A DNA stretch of 64,000 bases from Moritella marina ATCC 15381 (GTDB lineage Bacteria; Pseudomonadota; Gammaproteobacteria; Enterobacterales; Moritellaceae): the NCBI RefSeq assembly GCF_008931805.1, contig NZ_CP044399.1, forward strand, positions 2,108,001-2,172,000, in the 5' to 3' direction. How positions within the stretch are numbered: position 1 is the stretch's first letter; each line of letters opens with the position of its first letter. A program made the position numbers and the translations under genes. The notes under the pieces are model-generated. The model was not told where the DNA came from and made no database searches. It was given only the letters and a program-made list of their open reading frames with translations. This document shows positions 26,944 to 35,274 of the stretch, in pieces.

Positions 26944-27282
26944 ATGTATATCCATCATGTTAACGGTATCGACTGGCTGGTGATTACAGCTTTTGAAGAA
27001 CTGAAAACTATATTTATCGAAGAAGCTGCTGCAATCCCCTTGTGCTTTTCTACCACCAGTGAATTGAACCTGATTGACCAAGCCAAGCGCACTTATGGAT
27101 ATTTGCCTACACTCAGGGGCGTAATCACCGATACCGGCACTTTTCAAAGCCAAGATAACGAAGAAGATTTGAACCCACAGCTTGCCTGCCTAGTTGAGGG
27201 ACGTGGTCGGGTATTTATCTATCACGGCGGCTTTGTGGCTTTTGTCGATGACGAGCAAACCTTTATTACCCGAATTAGCTGA
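26944..27282 (+). CDS. Hypothetical protein (112 residues)
   Basis: I do not recognise this protein. It is 112 residues, acidic, without signal peptide or membrane helix, and has a balanced codon pattern and mixed secondary-structure character (IDWLVITAFEELKTIFIEEA, then GRGRVFIYHGGFVAFVDDEQ). The ribosome site is weak (GAGAAAT). It stands alone, divergent from the Gfo/Idh/MocA gene. It is probably real because the frame is well used and nothing else fills this region. Confidence 0.5.
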   Translation: MYIHHVNGIDWLVITAFEELKTIFIEEAAAIPLCFSTTSELNLIDQAKRTYGYLPTLRGVITDTGTFQSQDNEEDLNPQLACLVEGRGRVFIYHGGFVAFVDDEQTFITRIS

Positions 27283-27494
27283 AAATCATTCAGTAAGTTG
27301 AAATCGGCGAATTAGCATCCCAGGCAAGTAATGTGGTAATTTTGAGTTGACGCCGTTCGAGCCCATACTTGGACGGAACAGGCTTAGAACTTAGGCTTTA
27401 AAAGATATGATTCACATTACATAAAGTATAGTGAAATTGAGATTACCAAATATAATAAATTTAATTCATACAACTATTATACTAACTCTTACTG

Positions 27495-28151
27495 CTAAGT
27501 GAATAACTGATTGACTGTTTTCATTGGTATGAACATTCTTACTCGACCATTTATTTCGCAGAGAACGTCGAAGCCATATTTAGCGTAGAATGACTCAGCT
27601 TCTTCAGTTAAACAATCAACAATGATGGCGCAAGCTCTCATATGAGAGTTAATTTCCCAAAGGTACTCTAACGCTTTAATTAAGCTAAATTTGCCTAACC
27701 CACTCCCATGAAACTCTTTATGAACGGCAAGTTGAGCCAAAATAAAAACAGGAATAGGATAACGTGGTAACTTTTTAGCCATTGCTTGTGGTAACGTATC
27801 GCGGCTAATTGAGCTTGGCGCGATACTATAAAATGAGCAAATTGGATATTTTTTATTTGGTAACGGCACAGAAGCAGCCATAAATTGGTCGAATATATTC
27901 GCTTCAACGGTAATACTCTCATGCTCAGAAAGTACTTTAGTTGAATCTTCGTCCATTAAGCGAACAACGTATTCAGTTAAACTTTTTAAGCCGAGTAAAG
28001 CTGATGTTTTCTCAGCCTTAGCTTTGATTTCTTCATCCAAACGGATATCAAGTTTGCAGTTGCCATAAAAACCCTTGTTGTACGGAGTTGGTACGGATTT
28101 AATTTCCTTGAAATGCGGATTCATTCCTGTGATTTGGAAAGCGTCACTCAT
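27495..28151 (-). CDS. Fused DUF1778 antitoxin - truncated GNAT toxin (TacAT/AtaRT type)
   Basis: The 218-residue protein joins two halves that are normally separate genes. Residues about 28-100 are a DUF1778 ribbon-helix-helix antitoxin (KLDIRLDEEIKAKAEKTSAL, then LMDEDSTKVLSEH and ANIFDQFMAA). From about 110 it follows the C-terminal two thirds of a tRNA-acetylating GNAT toxin (FYSIAPSSISRDTLP, LAQLAVHKEFHGSGLGKFSL with the acetyl-CoA loop, AESFYAKYGFDVL). The GNAT part lacks the usual first 60-70 residues before the YYSLS-like strand. So this looks like a deletion that fused antitoxin to a shortened toxin. AGAGGTTAA precedes the ATG. Toxin activity is doubtful. Confidence 0.8.
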   Translation of the reverse strand: MSDAFQITGMNPHFKEIKSVPTPYNKGFYGNCKLDIRLDEEIKAKAEKTSALLGLKSLTEYVVRLMDEDSTKVLSEHESITVEANIFDQFMAASVPLPNKKYPICSFYSIAPSSISRDTLPQAMAKKLPRYPIPVFILAQLAVHKEFHGSGLGKFSLIKALEYLWEINSHMRACAIIVDCLTEEAESFYAKYGFDVLCEINGRVRMFIPMKTVNQLFT

Positions 28152-28166
28152 TTAACCTCTGTTTGT

Positions 28167-28341
28167 CTAAGATAAAATTAGATTAAAAGTAAGATCTGAT
28201 AAGCTTGAAGCATAAGCACTGCCATCCGATTTAATAATTTGATAATCGACTTCTGTTACGCAGTTACCTAACTTATTGGAAGCACAGCCACTGAAAAGAA
28301 CTAATGCCTCGATCAGCTTACTTTTTAGAACCTTTCAGCAT
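28167..28341 (-). pseudogene. Small lipoprotein remnant with frame break
   Basis: The minus strand reads KLIEALVLFSGCASNKLGNC, then VTEVDYQIIKSDGSAYASS and LSDLTFNLILS before a stop. LFSGC with a hydrophobic lead is a good lipobox. The only ATG with a sensible N-terminus (MLKGSKK, at 28341) is in another frame and stops at once, so a one- or two-base frame change separates start and lipobox. It is most likely a decayed gene. Confidence 0.4.
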
Positions 28342-28560
28342 CTAGAATGTGAACTCCAGTAGATGGGATGGACCAACTCTCTAGGACCTTCTGTGAGTCC
28401 GTGTCATCAGTATCATGGTACCAAACCACCTACTGCTCCTTTGGAAAGCTAACAGAGTGCTATACGAACTGATGCCGTATAATCCCTTATAAACGAGAAA
28501 GGCGAACGAATAGAAACTATACGACCGTCGTTGCTTGCTGTATTAAAATTTAACGAATAT

Positions 28561-28594
28561 CTAAGTACCACTACTGGACAGTAGTGGTACTTAG
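28561..28594. repeat. Perfect 34-bp palindrome downstream of the lipase gene
   Basis: CTAAGTACCACTACTG and CAGTAGTGGTACTTAG are perfect inverted arms of 16 bp separated by two bases. The palindrome lies 35 bp past the lipase stop. It could act as a terminator, but there is no clean T tract on either side, so a protein-binding or mobile-element origin is equally possible. Confidence 0.75.
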
Positions 28595-28629
28595 TGGTGG
28601 TAGAGCTACCATTGTTAACCAGCCTAGTA

Positions 28630-29643
28630 TTACAACTGCCCAGCAAACAACTCAAACACGGGGATGTCATTGTCATCCAGCATGCCCATGATTTCAGGAT
28701 AGCCCACCACATGTTGGTATATACCTTGTGCCAAATAATTATACAACAAAGGCTTAAATCGACCTTCTAGAGGCTTAGCGTCAGCCTCAATTTGTTGATA
28801 GCCTTTACGCCACGACAACGCTAGCATGGTCGAGATCATTCCAATCACAAGCGGCCCAGGCAGCAAGAAATTAGACCTGTATAACAAGAATAACTTGCGC
28901 AGAGACTTTTGATTCCAAGCATAAGCGGCCACATCTAAGGAGTTAGCCACACGAATACACTCGCCTTCTACAAAGCGCTGATCGGAATACGTGGCGAAGT
29001 CTTTATTGCCTGCGGAAGGGCCCGCAAAAGCAACTGTCGATATTTTTGCACTCTCAGGCAATTTGTCGCCCTGGATATCCTTCAGCCACAGTGCCAGTGT
29101 CGGCGCTAAAGCACCACCTAGACTGTGCCCCGTCACGCAGATATCAACGGCGTTTTTACCCCCAATGTCGCCCTGTAAAAATTCTAATAAGCTCTTACCC
29201 TCTCCAGGTACGCCGGGTTCAGCAATCATTTCCTGTAACTTGATTATGCCAATTTCAGTGCTCTTGGAAATTTTTGGTTTCAACTTAGCTGCAGGTTTAC
29301 CGTACTGCCACGGCACCATGCAACTCACTTGAAAATCTTCTATTAACCAGTCTTTCAGCCCCACAGGGTTAGTGCCGCGTATGCCTATAACATAACGTGA
29401 CGGATCTTTAATATTGCGCACCAGGTACATTAAGTTGTCATCAAATAAGGCAAGGTCGAAGATAAATACTCCCGGCCCCCAGACCAACTCCCATTCGTCT
29501 TTAACAGGTGCCCAGCTGGTTAAGGCATGCTTAATATCTTTCTCAATTTTTTGAGCATTACACTTATCGGGACCAATTAAATCAAATCCATAGTAAGACA
29601 TATAAGCAAAGGCCAACATCGTTTGGCTTTTTGAATAACTCAT
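28630..29643 (-). CDS. Class 3 lipase family protein
   Basis: The 337-residue alpha/beta-hydrolase has the nucleophile elbow VTGHSLGGALAP (Ser about residue 172). The oxyanion-side block YVIGIRGTNP, FAGPSAGN, the probable acid NSLDVAA and the probable histidine IYQHVVGYPEIMG complete the Lipase_3 pattern. There is no signal peptide, so it is likely cytoplasmic or membrane-associated (a short hydrophobic stretch LLPGPLVIGMISTMLAL lies near residue 255). It follows the lipoxygenase-like gene by 78 bp in the same direction, so it could release the fatty acid that the partner oxidises. AAGGAAA precedes the ATG. Confidence 0.88.
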   Translation of the reverse strand: MSYSKSQTMLAFAYMSYYGFDLIGPDKCNAQKIEKDIKHALTSWAPVKDEWELVWGPGVFIFDLALFDDNLMYLVRNIKDPSRYVIGIRGTNPVGLKDWLIEDFQVSCMVPWQYGKPAAKLKPKISKSTEIGIIKLQEMIAEPGVPGEGKSLLEFLQGDIGGKNAVDICVTGHSLGGALAPTLALWLKDIQGDKLPESAKISTVAFAGPSAGNKDFATYSDQRFVEGECIRVANSLDVAAYAWNQKSLRKLFLLYRSNFLLPGPLVIGMISTMLALSWRKGYQQIEADAKPLEGRFKPLLYNYLAQGIYQHVVGYPEIMGMLDDNDIPVFELFAGQL

Positions 29644-29721
29644 GATCTATTTCCTTTTGATTAGGCACGGTAATCCCTCCATCAAGCAAATGCTTAACAG
29701 AGGGACTTATTACCGCGTAAA

Positions 29722-32400
29722 TTAATAACCAGGTCCGGTATGCAGTACTGAGGGTACTGAACGGAAATAATTGTAGTTGCGCTGCTTATCTTCTTCCGTA
29801 GCAGTCCACTCAGCCTCTAACTTAGCAAGATCTTCTTGCAGCTGGTCAAACACCTTGTGCATGTCGTCCTTATACTTCGCATCGACACCATTGAGCAGAC
29901 TAGTAAAGTCACCTTGTAATAACGTGAATCTAGCCTTGCCGGTTGCCAATGCCACGAATGCCAAAGAGCGCCATTCATTAATAGCAGGAGGGCCGCCATC
30001 CATAGGCACTTGAACCTTGCTAATGCGAGGGTCCAGTGCCGCACGTATACCCGTTGTGCCATAAACTTGATGGCGAATAACCGTGTGGTGAATGGTGTCC
30101 GAAGCAAAGCGTGCAACACCCGCCTTAGTCTGGAAGCCCTCATAACGAGCAGGTAAACCCTTAACCATGACCTGTAACAAACCAGCATAGAAATCTTGTA
30201 AGTACTTATCCGCTTGTACCGCAGCATCATTTGTATAAATAATGTCGATCAATGCCGTAGTATAGCCATTCCAGATTTTAGCGTAATCTAACTCCCACTT
30301 AATACAGGCATTCGGCAATAGCTCGCCGGGCTTACCCGCAGAACCCTGCATAGTAAGCATCGCAGCACGCGTTTCAAAATCTTCATCAGCGCCATACTCG
30401 AAGTTGGAGTAGCAGTCGTTTAAGTGATGCACCAAGCTATCATGGGTTGTCGCAAAAATTTGGCTAAACACCGCGCCCTCTTGAACCAAGTGTTCGGTAG
30501 TAATTTCTTCCGCCAACTCATGTGCAAAGAAATGCAAATACATAAATGTTCTGAATGGATGCGCCCATTGCCCTTGCGCCTCAAAGGCATCATGCATCGC
30601 CACTTCAACCAAGTTATAAGTCATATGTATTTCAGCCAAGTGCTTACCGCTTATAACTTGATAATACATAGAAGCTAATACCAAGCTTTCCGCACGACGG
30701 AAGCTAGGGCTGCGCGGATCGACTAGCAATACATCATTGGAGTGAGGCGCCACGACAGAAATCAATTCCAAACGCTTCTTTGTGCTGTTTACTTTAAAGT
30801 AAGCCGCACCGCCATAAGACTCATAATCAGGCTTGGTTTCATAGTTTTCTAAGAAGCGGAAATCAATGGTCAACATACCCTCACCCATTTCTGGAGCAGG
30901 CTTTAAGAAAGGCGATGCCACACCAGACTCGGTCAAATACCCCAACAACTGGCCTTCTTTAAAAGCAGCAATCGCAGGCTCAGGCGCTTTGTCCATCTTG
31001 CCGCCTTCGGGTAACTGTAAACCAAATATTTTCTTCGTGAACAAGCTAGGCCAGTATTCAGAACCGTCGCTCCAAATGGCCATACGCTTTTTATTGGTCA
31101 AGGGGATTTTAACATTCGCTTGAGGCAGGTAGTGATCCAGTATCGCCATAACAGAGAAAGCGGCCCTTGCTGTCTTTATCAATTTTTTAAACAGAGTGAC
31201 TGATTCCTCGATATTAACAGCGGCAGGGATACTCAAACGCTGCAGTAAAAACTCGGGGTGCACTTGATAGTATGGCTTCAAGTTGGTTTTTGCAGGTGGC
31301 TTTTTACCACCATAAACTTCCGTCAAATTAAATGGATGAGGAAAACGGTCCGCGCTAACCAAAAAGAAATACAACGGCGACCAAATCGTATTGCTCAACA
31401 TTACGAGGAAACCACCGAGGGTCTTCGGCAATAAAATCGCCGTCAATACCAAACCTGTAATACAAGCACCCACAAAACCCCATAGAGCCAAAGAGCCCTC
31501 TGGTAGCACCACTGCAACTGACTGAGAAAAGCCAACGTCTGTAGCCGTCACTTTTAAGATTGCGCTGTACAGTAAAATGCCAGAGATAGTACTAATAGTA
31601 TGGAAGGCTGTGCTCTTCCAGGGAGTAGCAGTACCAATCAACAATGCCGTGAGCTGTAATGCAGCCTGCCCCACTAGCAACCACGCAATGATTTCTCCGC
31701 CTGCAGGGATTGTACCGGTTAGCACCATGATTATTTGAGCAACCTGAATACCCGCCAGCGCTAATGACACAAGGGCCTGTGCACCGCCAAAAAACAAGGC
31801 GAAACCCAAACCAAAACAGGCGCCTCCCGCAAGATAGAGCATGGCAAAGCGCATATCTGCATGGGTCACAACCATACAAGTAATAAAGAAGAAGATGGTA
31901 GTAACCACAGGGGCTAAATTTAATAGACGAAGATTTAAAATGAATACGCCAAACTTAGTTCGCGTTTGCTGAAAGGCATGGCCACTCAGTAACAAACCCA
32001 ATTCAAACAACATACCCAAAACACTACCAATGATAGTGAACAAGAAAGGCAGCCACGTCCATGCGGCCATATTCGCCCCGGCCTGAGGTGGTTTCAAAAA
32101 GGTAAACAAATCACCCAACCAAGCCAAGCCCGTAACAGAGGGATTGAACAGCTGAATAAACATAACGCTAGACAGTGTTGCCATAAACAACAAACTCAAT
32201 ATAGAAAAAATTGAGGGTAAGATTGCATAGGTAGGCAGCTCTGGTTTTTGAAAGCGGACTTCATCCGCATATTGAATAGGTATGGGGGTAGGTATAGGTG
32301 ATCTTTTTATTTGTCTAACGACGTCGTTGCCGACATGTTTAATTGGTGCAGTATCCTGTCCCGCATCATCCTTCAGTTGAACTGCAGTTTCTTTTTTCAT
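29722..32400 (-). CDS. Membrane-anchored lipoxygenase-like protein
   Basis: The 892-residue protein has two parts. Residues about 50-350 hold roughly eight hydrophobic helices (FSILSLLFMATLSSVMFIQ, FLFTIIGSVLGMLFELGLLL and others). The rest follows the order of lipoxygenase motifs: SYGGAAYFKV, RAESLVLASMYYQVISGKHL, the histidine box KHLAEIHMTYN (about 585-596), HPFRTFMYLHFFAH (about 614-627) and the third-helix box DTIHHTVIRHQVYG (about 767-780). Lipoxygenases add O2 to polyunsaturated fatty acids at a non-haem iron. The second His-box ligand is Asn, the usual Asn after the third His is Ile, and the C-terminus is Tyr, not Ile, so metal binding may differ. AGGGA precedes the ATG. It heads an operon with the lipase and looks somewhat richer in G+C than its neighbours. 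Confidence 0.6.
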   Translation of the reverse strand: MKKETAVQLKDDAGQDTAPIKHVGNDVVRQIKRSPIPTPIPIQYADEVRFQKPELPTYAILPSIFSILSLLFMATLSSVMFIQLFNPSVTGLAWLGDLFTFLKPPQAGANMAAWTWLPFLFTIIGSVLGMLFELGLLLSGHAFQQTRTKFGVFILNLRLLNLAPVVTTIFFFITCMVVTHADMRFAMLYLAGGACFGLGFALFFGGAQALVSLALAGIQVAQIIMVLTGTIPAGGEIIAWLLVGQAALQLTALLIGTATPWKSTAFHTISTISGILLYSAILKVTATDVGFSQSVAVVLPEGSLALWGFVGACITGLVLTAILLPKTLGGFLVMLSNTIWSPLYFFLVSADRFPHPFNLTEVYGGKKPPAKTNLKPYYQVHPEFLLQRLSIPAAVNIEESVTLFKKLIKTARAAFSVMAILDHYLPQANVKIPLTNKKRMAIWSDGSEYWPSLFTKKIFGLQLPEGGKMDKAPEPAIAAFKEGQLLGYLTESGVASPFLKPAPEMGEGMLTIDFRFLENYETKPDYESYGGAAYFKVNSTKKRLELISVVAPHSNDVLLVDPRSPSFRRAESLVLASMYYQVISGKHLAEIHMTYNLVEVAMHDAFEAQGQWAHPFRTFMYLHFFAHELAEEITTEHLVQEGAVFSQIFATTHDSLVHHLNDCYSNFEYGADEDFETRAAMLTMQGSAGKPGELLPNACIKWELDYAKIWNGYTTALIDIIYTNDAAVQADKYLQDFYAGLLQVMVKGLPARYEGFQTKAGVARFASDTIHHTVIRHQVYGTTGIRAALDPRISKVQVPMDGGPPAINEWRSLAFVALATGKARFTLLQGDFTSLLNGVDAKYKDDMHKVFDQLQEDLAKLEAEWTATEEDKQRNYNYFRSVPSVLHTGPGY

Positions 32401-32612
32401 GTAAGTCCCTTTTGCTTATTTATTATTTAAGTGAGAGTTCCATCCGACATTCTGCACTTTTGACAACTCTTTCCAGGAGTTGCCTACACGTTCGTAAATG
32501 ATACGATTGTTTCCCATGATGGTTTTTTAAATGTGCATAAGAATGCAATATTAAATTTAAGCAATGTACCACCCCATCAATAGTTCAGAAGAAAGACAAT
32601 ATTTAATATGGC

Positions 32613-32707
32613 ATGGAAATTTTTTAATATTCAATAATTACAATTATAATTATACTGATTGTGATCTACTCACCAGTAATAATATCTATTTAGGGGTGCG
32701 GAATGTC
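32613..32707. repeat. Dispersed intergenic element, copy 1
   Basis: This stretch shares TTAATATTCAA, TAATTATAC, GATCTAC and TATCTATTTAGGGGTGC, in the same order and spacing, with 41358-41455. The last block is identical over 17 bp. It lies in the gap between the lipoxygenase-like gene and the kinase gene, on the plus strand. Its nature is unknown; it contains promoter-like TTAATA and TTATAC words. Confidence 0.75.
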
Positions 32708-32903
32708 GGTTTTATAATTATTACGAACAAAAAGCTGGACGTTCGCGATTAGAGTTTTTCCGTTTACACTGAATTGAAACAGAACAGAGAGCCATTATAA
32801 AAATTACAGCTTGCATCATAACGATCCAAGCTCTAAAACCAAAGGTACCCATCAACCGCACTATTTTGTACACTATTCATCTATTAAAGTTAATGAGTCA
32901 GTG

Positions 32904-33947
32904 ATGAGTATACCTACAGACGTTTTACAAGCCGTTGCCAAAGCCATAGCTGCAGATCATGTTGTCAGCACCGAGTTAATCCAACCGTTATGGGGTGGAT
33001 ACGGAGAACTATTTCGTGCCACATTAAGCGGAAGTCTACATACGTCGGTAATAGTCAAACACATAAAATTACCCCAACCTAAGGGGCATCCTCGCGGTTG
33101 GAATACATCACAGTCTCATCAGCGAAAGTTAACATCATATCAAGTAGAACTATATTGGTATCAGCATTACGCTAACGATTGTTTACCGCAATGCTCCGTG
33201 CCTAAGTGCCTGTACGTTAACCAGCAGGATGATGAAATTTTACTGATCATGGAAGACCTAGCCACGTTAGGGTTTACACAGACATTCACCAGTTTTGAAC
33301 CTAAACCAATTCAATATAAACAGACTTTATATAAACAGGCATCTCATGAACAAATAGAAGCATGCTTGTCTTGGTTGGCTTATTTTCATGCCCAACATCT
33401 GTCAGTTGAACCCCATGGCCTGTGGGAATGCGGTAGCTACTGGCATCTAGCGACTCGTCCAGACGAATTAGTAAAGCTAACCGATGTTCCATTGCAACAA
33501 GCAGCTAAGCTCATAGACCACACCTTACAGCAATGTCAATTTCAAACCCTCATTCACGGTGATGCTAAGTTAGCGAACTTCTGCTTCACAGCAACAGGTG
33601 AACACGTGGCGGCTGTCGATTTTCAATATGTCGGCAAAGGCTGCGGCATGAAAGATGTGATCTTATTACTCAGTAGTTGCGTACCACATCAACAGTGCGA
33701 TGAAGCTGTCCCTGAGCTACTCAATTACTACTTCAAACAATTACAACAGGCACTCACCGTTCTACAATCAGATATAAATCCGCAAACAGTGGAAGATGCA
33801 TGGCGACCACTTTATTGCGTCGCTTGGGCTGATTTTCAACGTTTTATGAAAGGCTGGAGTCCAACACATTGGAAGATAAATCACTATACCGAAGCACTGA
33901 CTCAGCAGGCGTTAGCACAATTAAATTCAGCCGAACAAGGTCAATAA
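32904..33947 (+). CDS. Small-molecule kinase of the APH/ecdysteroid-kinase-like superfamily
   Basis: The 347-residue protein has protein-kinase-like fold motifs: the ATP-binding lysine in VIVKHIKLPQ, ILLIMEDLATLG, the catalytic loop LIHGDAKLANFCF (about 216-228) and the DFG-equivalent AAVDFQYVGKG. These fit the aminoglycoside phosphotransferase/EcKinase group that phosphorylates small hydroxylated molecules. A TTG start 93 bp upstream is possible, but the first ATG at the family boundary is preferred. The next gene begins five bases after its stop, so a shared pathway with the inositol-monophosphatase-family protein is likely. The substrate is unknown. Confidence 0.8.
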   Translation: MSIPTDVLQAVAKAIAADHVVSTELIQPLWGGYGELFRATLSGSLHTSVIVKHIKLPQPKGHPRGWNTSQSHQRKLTSYQVELYWYQHYANDCLPQCSVPKCLYVNQQDDEILLIMEDLATLGFTQTFTSFEPKPIQYKQTLYKQASHEQIEACLSWLAYFHAQHLSVEPHGLWECGSYWHLATRPDELVKLTDVPLQQAAKLIDHTLQQCQFQTLIHGDAKLANFCFTATGEHVAAVDFQYVGKGCGMKDVILLLSSCVPHQQCDEAVPELLNYYFKQLQQALTVLQSDINPQTVEDAWRPLYCVAWADFQRFMKGWSPTHWKINHYTEALTQQALAQLNSAEQGQ

Positions 33948-33952
33948 GTACA

Positions 33953-34873
33953 ATGAAACTAAGCGCTTGTCAGTTAGAAAATCTATTACAACTCGCCACC
34001 GACGCGGCATTAAAAGCAGGTGACTTCATCAATAGCGTTGATAGATCTTCACTGCAAGTACAGAGTAAACAAGCCGGTTCGAGTTTAAGCGCGCAAGTCG
34101 TAACGCAAGTAGATTTGGATAGCCAAGCGATTATATTGGCGATACTAGAACCGACTATCGCACAATATGATATTGCCCTGTTAACTGAAGAAAATGCCAA
34201 CGAGGAAGATGTCGCCACTCACGCCCGTTTTCATAAAGACTATTTCTGGTGTATAGACCCACTCGATGGCACCCTACCCTTTATTGAAGGTGGCGATGGT
34301 TTTGCCGTGTCTATCGCGTTGGTGGATATGACAGGTAAACCGATTATTGGTGTGGTTTATAACCCAAGTACCAATGACCTCTATCAAGCCATTAATGCCC
34401 TGCCACTGCTATCAAACATATTGAAGAATGGATTACCTTGGCAGCCGGAGAAACATAATTTGGTATTAAGCTTGTATATAGATCGCAGCTTCCAGCAAGA
34501 TTCTCGTTACCCTGCGGTTCTGGAACAATTAACCACACAGGCTACGCAACAAGGATTGAAATTACAGGTCATCAAAAACTGTGGAGCGGTCATGAATGCC
34601 ATTGGCGTACTCGAAAATCCACCAGCTTGTTATGTGAAATTACCGAAACCACAACTCGGCGGTGGCAGCTTGTGGGATTTCAGTGCTACCGCAGCGATAA
34701 CCCAAGCATTGTCGACTCAATATTCAGCGTCATCTTTGGAAGAATTCTGCGCAGTCAGTGATTACCATGGTGCGCCTTTGGACCTAAACCGCAGTGACTC
34801 GAATTACATGAATCATAAAGGCGTGCTGTATAGCTGTAGGATGAGTGATCGAATTTTGTCTAAGGAGATGTAA
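33953..34873 (+). CDS. Inositol monophosphatase/CysQ family phosphatase
   Basis: The 306-residue protein has the metal-binding motifs of the lithium-sensitive phosphatase superfamily: LLTEENANEED (first acidic site), FWCIDPLDGTLPF (about 99-111), and the C-terminal LGGGSLWDFSATAAI with the third aspartate. The family removes phosphate from inositol phosphates, 3'-phosphoadenosine phosphates or sugar phosphates. The ATG at 33953 is chosen because it begins six bases after the kinase stop; a longer form would run back into that gene. The stop TAATG overlaps the ATG of a micro-ORF. The neighbouring kinase suggests the pair acts on one metabolite. Confidence 0.85.
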   Translation: MKLSACQLENLLQLATDAALKAGDFINSVDRSSLQVQSKQAGSSLSAQVVTQVDLDSQAIILAILEPTIAQYDIALLTEENANEEDVATHARFHKDYFWCIDPLDGTLPFIEGGDGFAVSIALVDMTGKPIIGVVYNPSTNDLYQAINALPLLSNILKNGLPWQPEKHNLVLSLYIDRSFQQDSRYPAVLEQLTTQATQQGLKLQVIKNCGAVMNAIGVLENPPACYVKLPKPQLGGGSLWDFSATAAITQALSTQYSASSLEEFCAVSDYHGAPLDLNRSDSNYMNHKGVLYSCRMSDRILSKEM

Positions 34874-34932
34874 TGAACGAGCTAGAAAAAAAGGTAAAGA
34901 AAGAGGAAGCTGAAGAACTTCCTCTTTCTTAA
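34873..34932 (+). CDS. 19-codon micro-ORF coupled to the phosphatase gene
   Basis: The phosphatase stop and this ATG share bases in TAATG, and AAGGAG lies six bases before the ATG, so translation is expected. The product would be MNELEKKVKKEEAEELPLS, charged and helix-prone. The hairpin at 34897-34930 lies inside it. It may be a real small protein, a regulatory leader-like ORF, or chance. Confidence 0.35.
   Translation: MNELEKKVKKEEAEELPLS
34897..34930 (+). terminator. Hairpin inside the micro-ORF
   Basis: AAGAAAGAGGAAG pairs perfectly with CTTCCTCTTTCTT around an 8-nt loop. Its pyrimidine-rich 3' arm may serve as the U-rich part of a terminator for the kinase-phosphatase operon. Confidence 0.6.
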
Positions 34933-34964
34933 TACAGGACGTGAGGATCACTGTAATATTCTTT

Positions 34965-34993
34965 ATATGGAGAGAGGGCTCCCCATATTTTTA
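34965..34993 (+). terminator. Second hairpin with T run
   Basis: ATATGG and CCATAT enclose a 12-nt loop that can pair further, and TTTTTAA follows. It is a backup terminator about 30 bp after the micro-ORF. The remaining 280 bp to the torS stop hold no gene that I can support. Confidence 0.6.
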
Positions 34994-35274
34994 ACACTAA
35001 CTATTAATATATTAGCTAGCATCTTTTGCATTGTCATCCAAAGGAGCATTAGCCTACTCTTCTGGATTTAAGTCTGCACGTGAGAGCTGTTTAGAATACT
35101 CTGTTACGCTTTGATTGGTATTCTAATGAAATATTAAGAATGACATTAGCGTGTAATGTGAATGGAATATGAACAGATAATTAAGCGTCGCCTCTACTTA
35201 CCAAGAAGCGCGTAAAAAACCTTAAATTTAAATTTAAAAACAACAAGTTGAAATGTACCAGCTTGTTTTATACA

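Noticed and set aside
27340-27400. GTTCGAGCCC resembling a tRNA T-arm
   Set aside because: No acceptor, D- or anticodon arm can be folded around it.
32564-32752. 62-codon frame rich in Asn/Tyr/Ile
   Set aside because: It falls on the dispersed intergenic element and A/T-rich DNA; the second copy of the element does not keep the frame.
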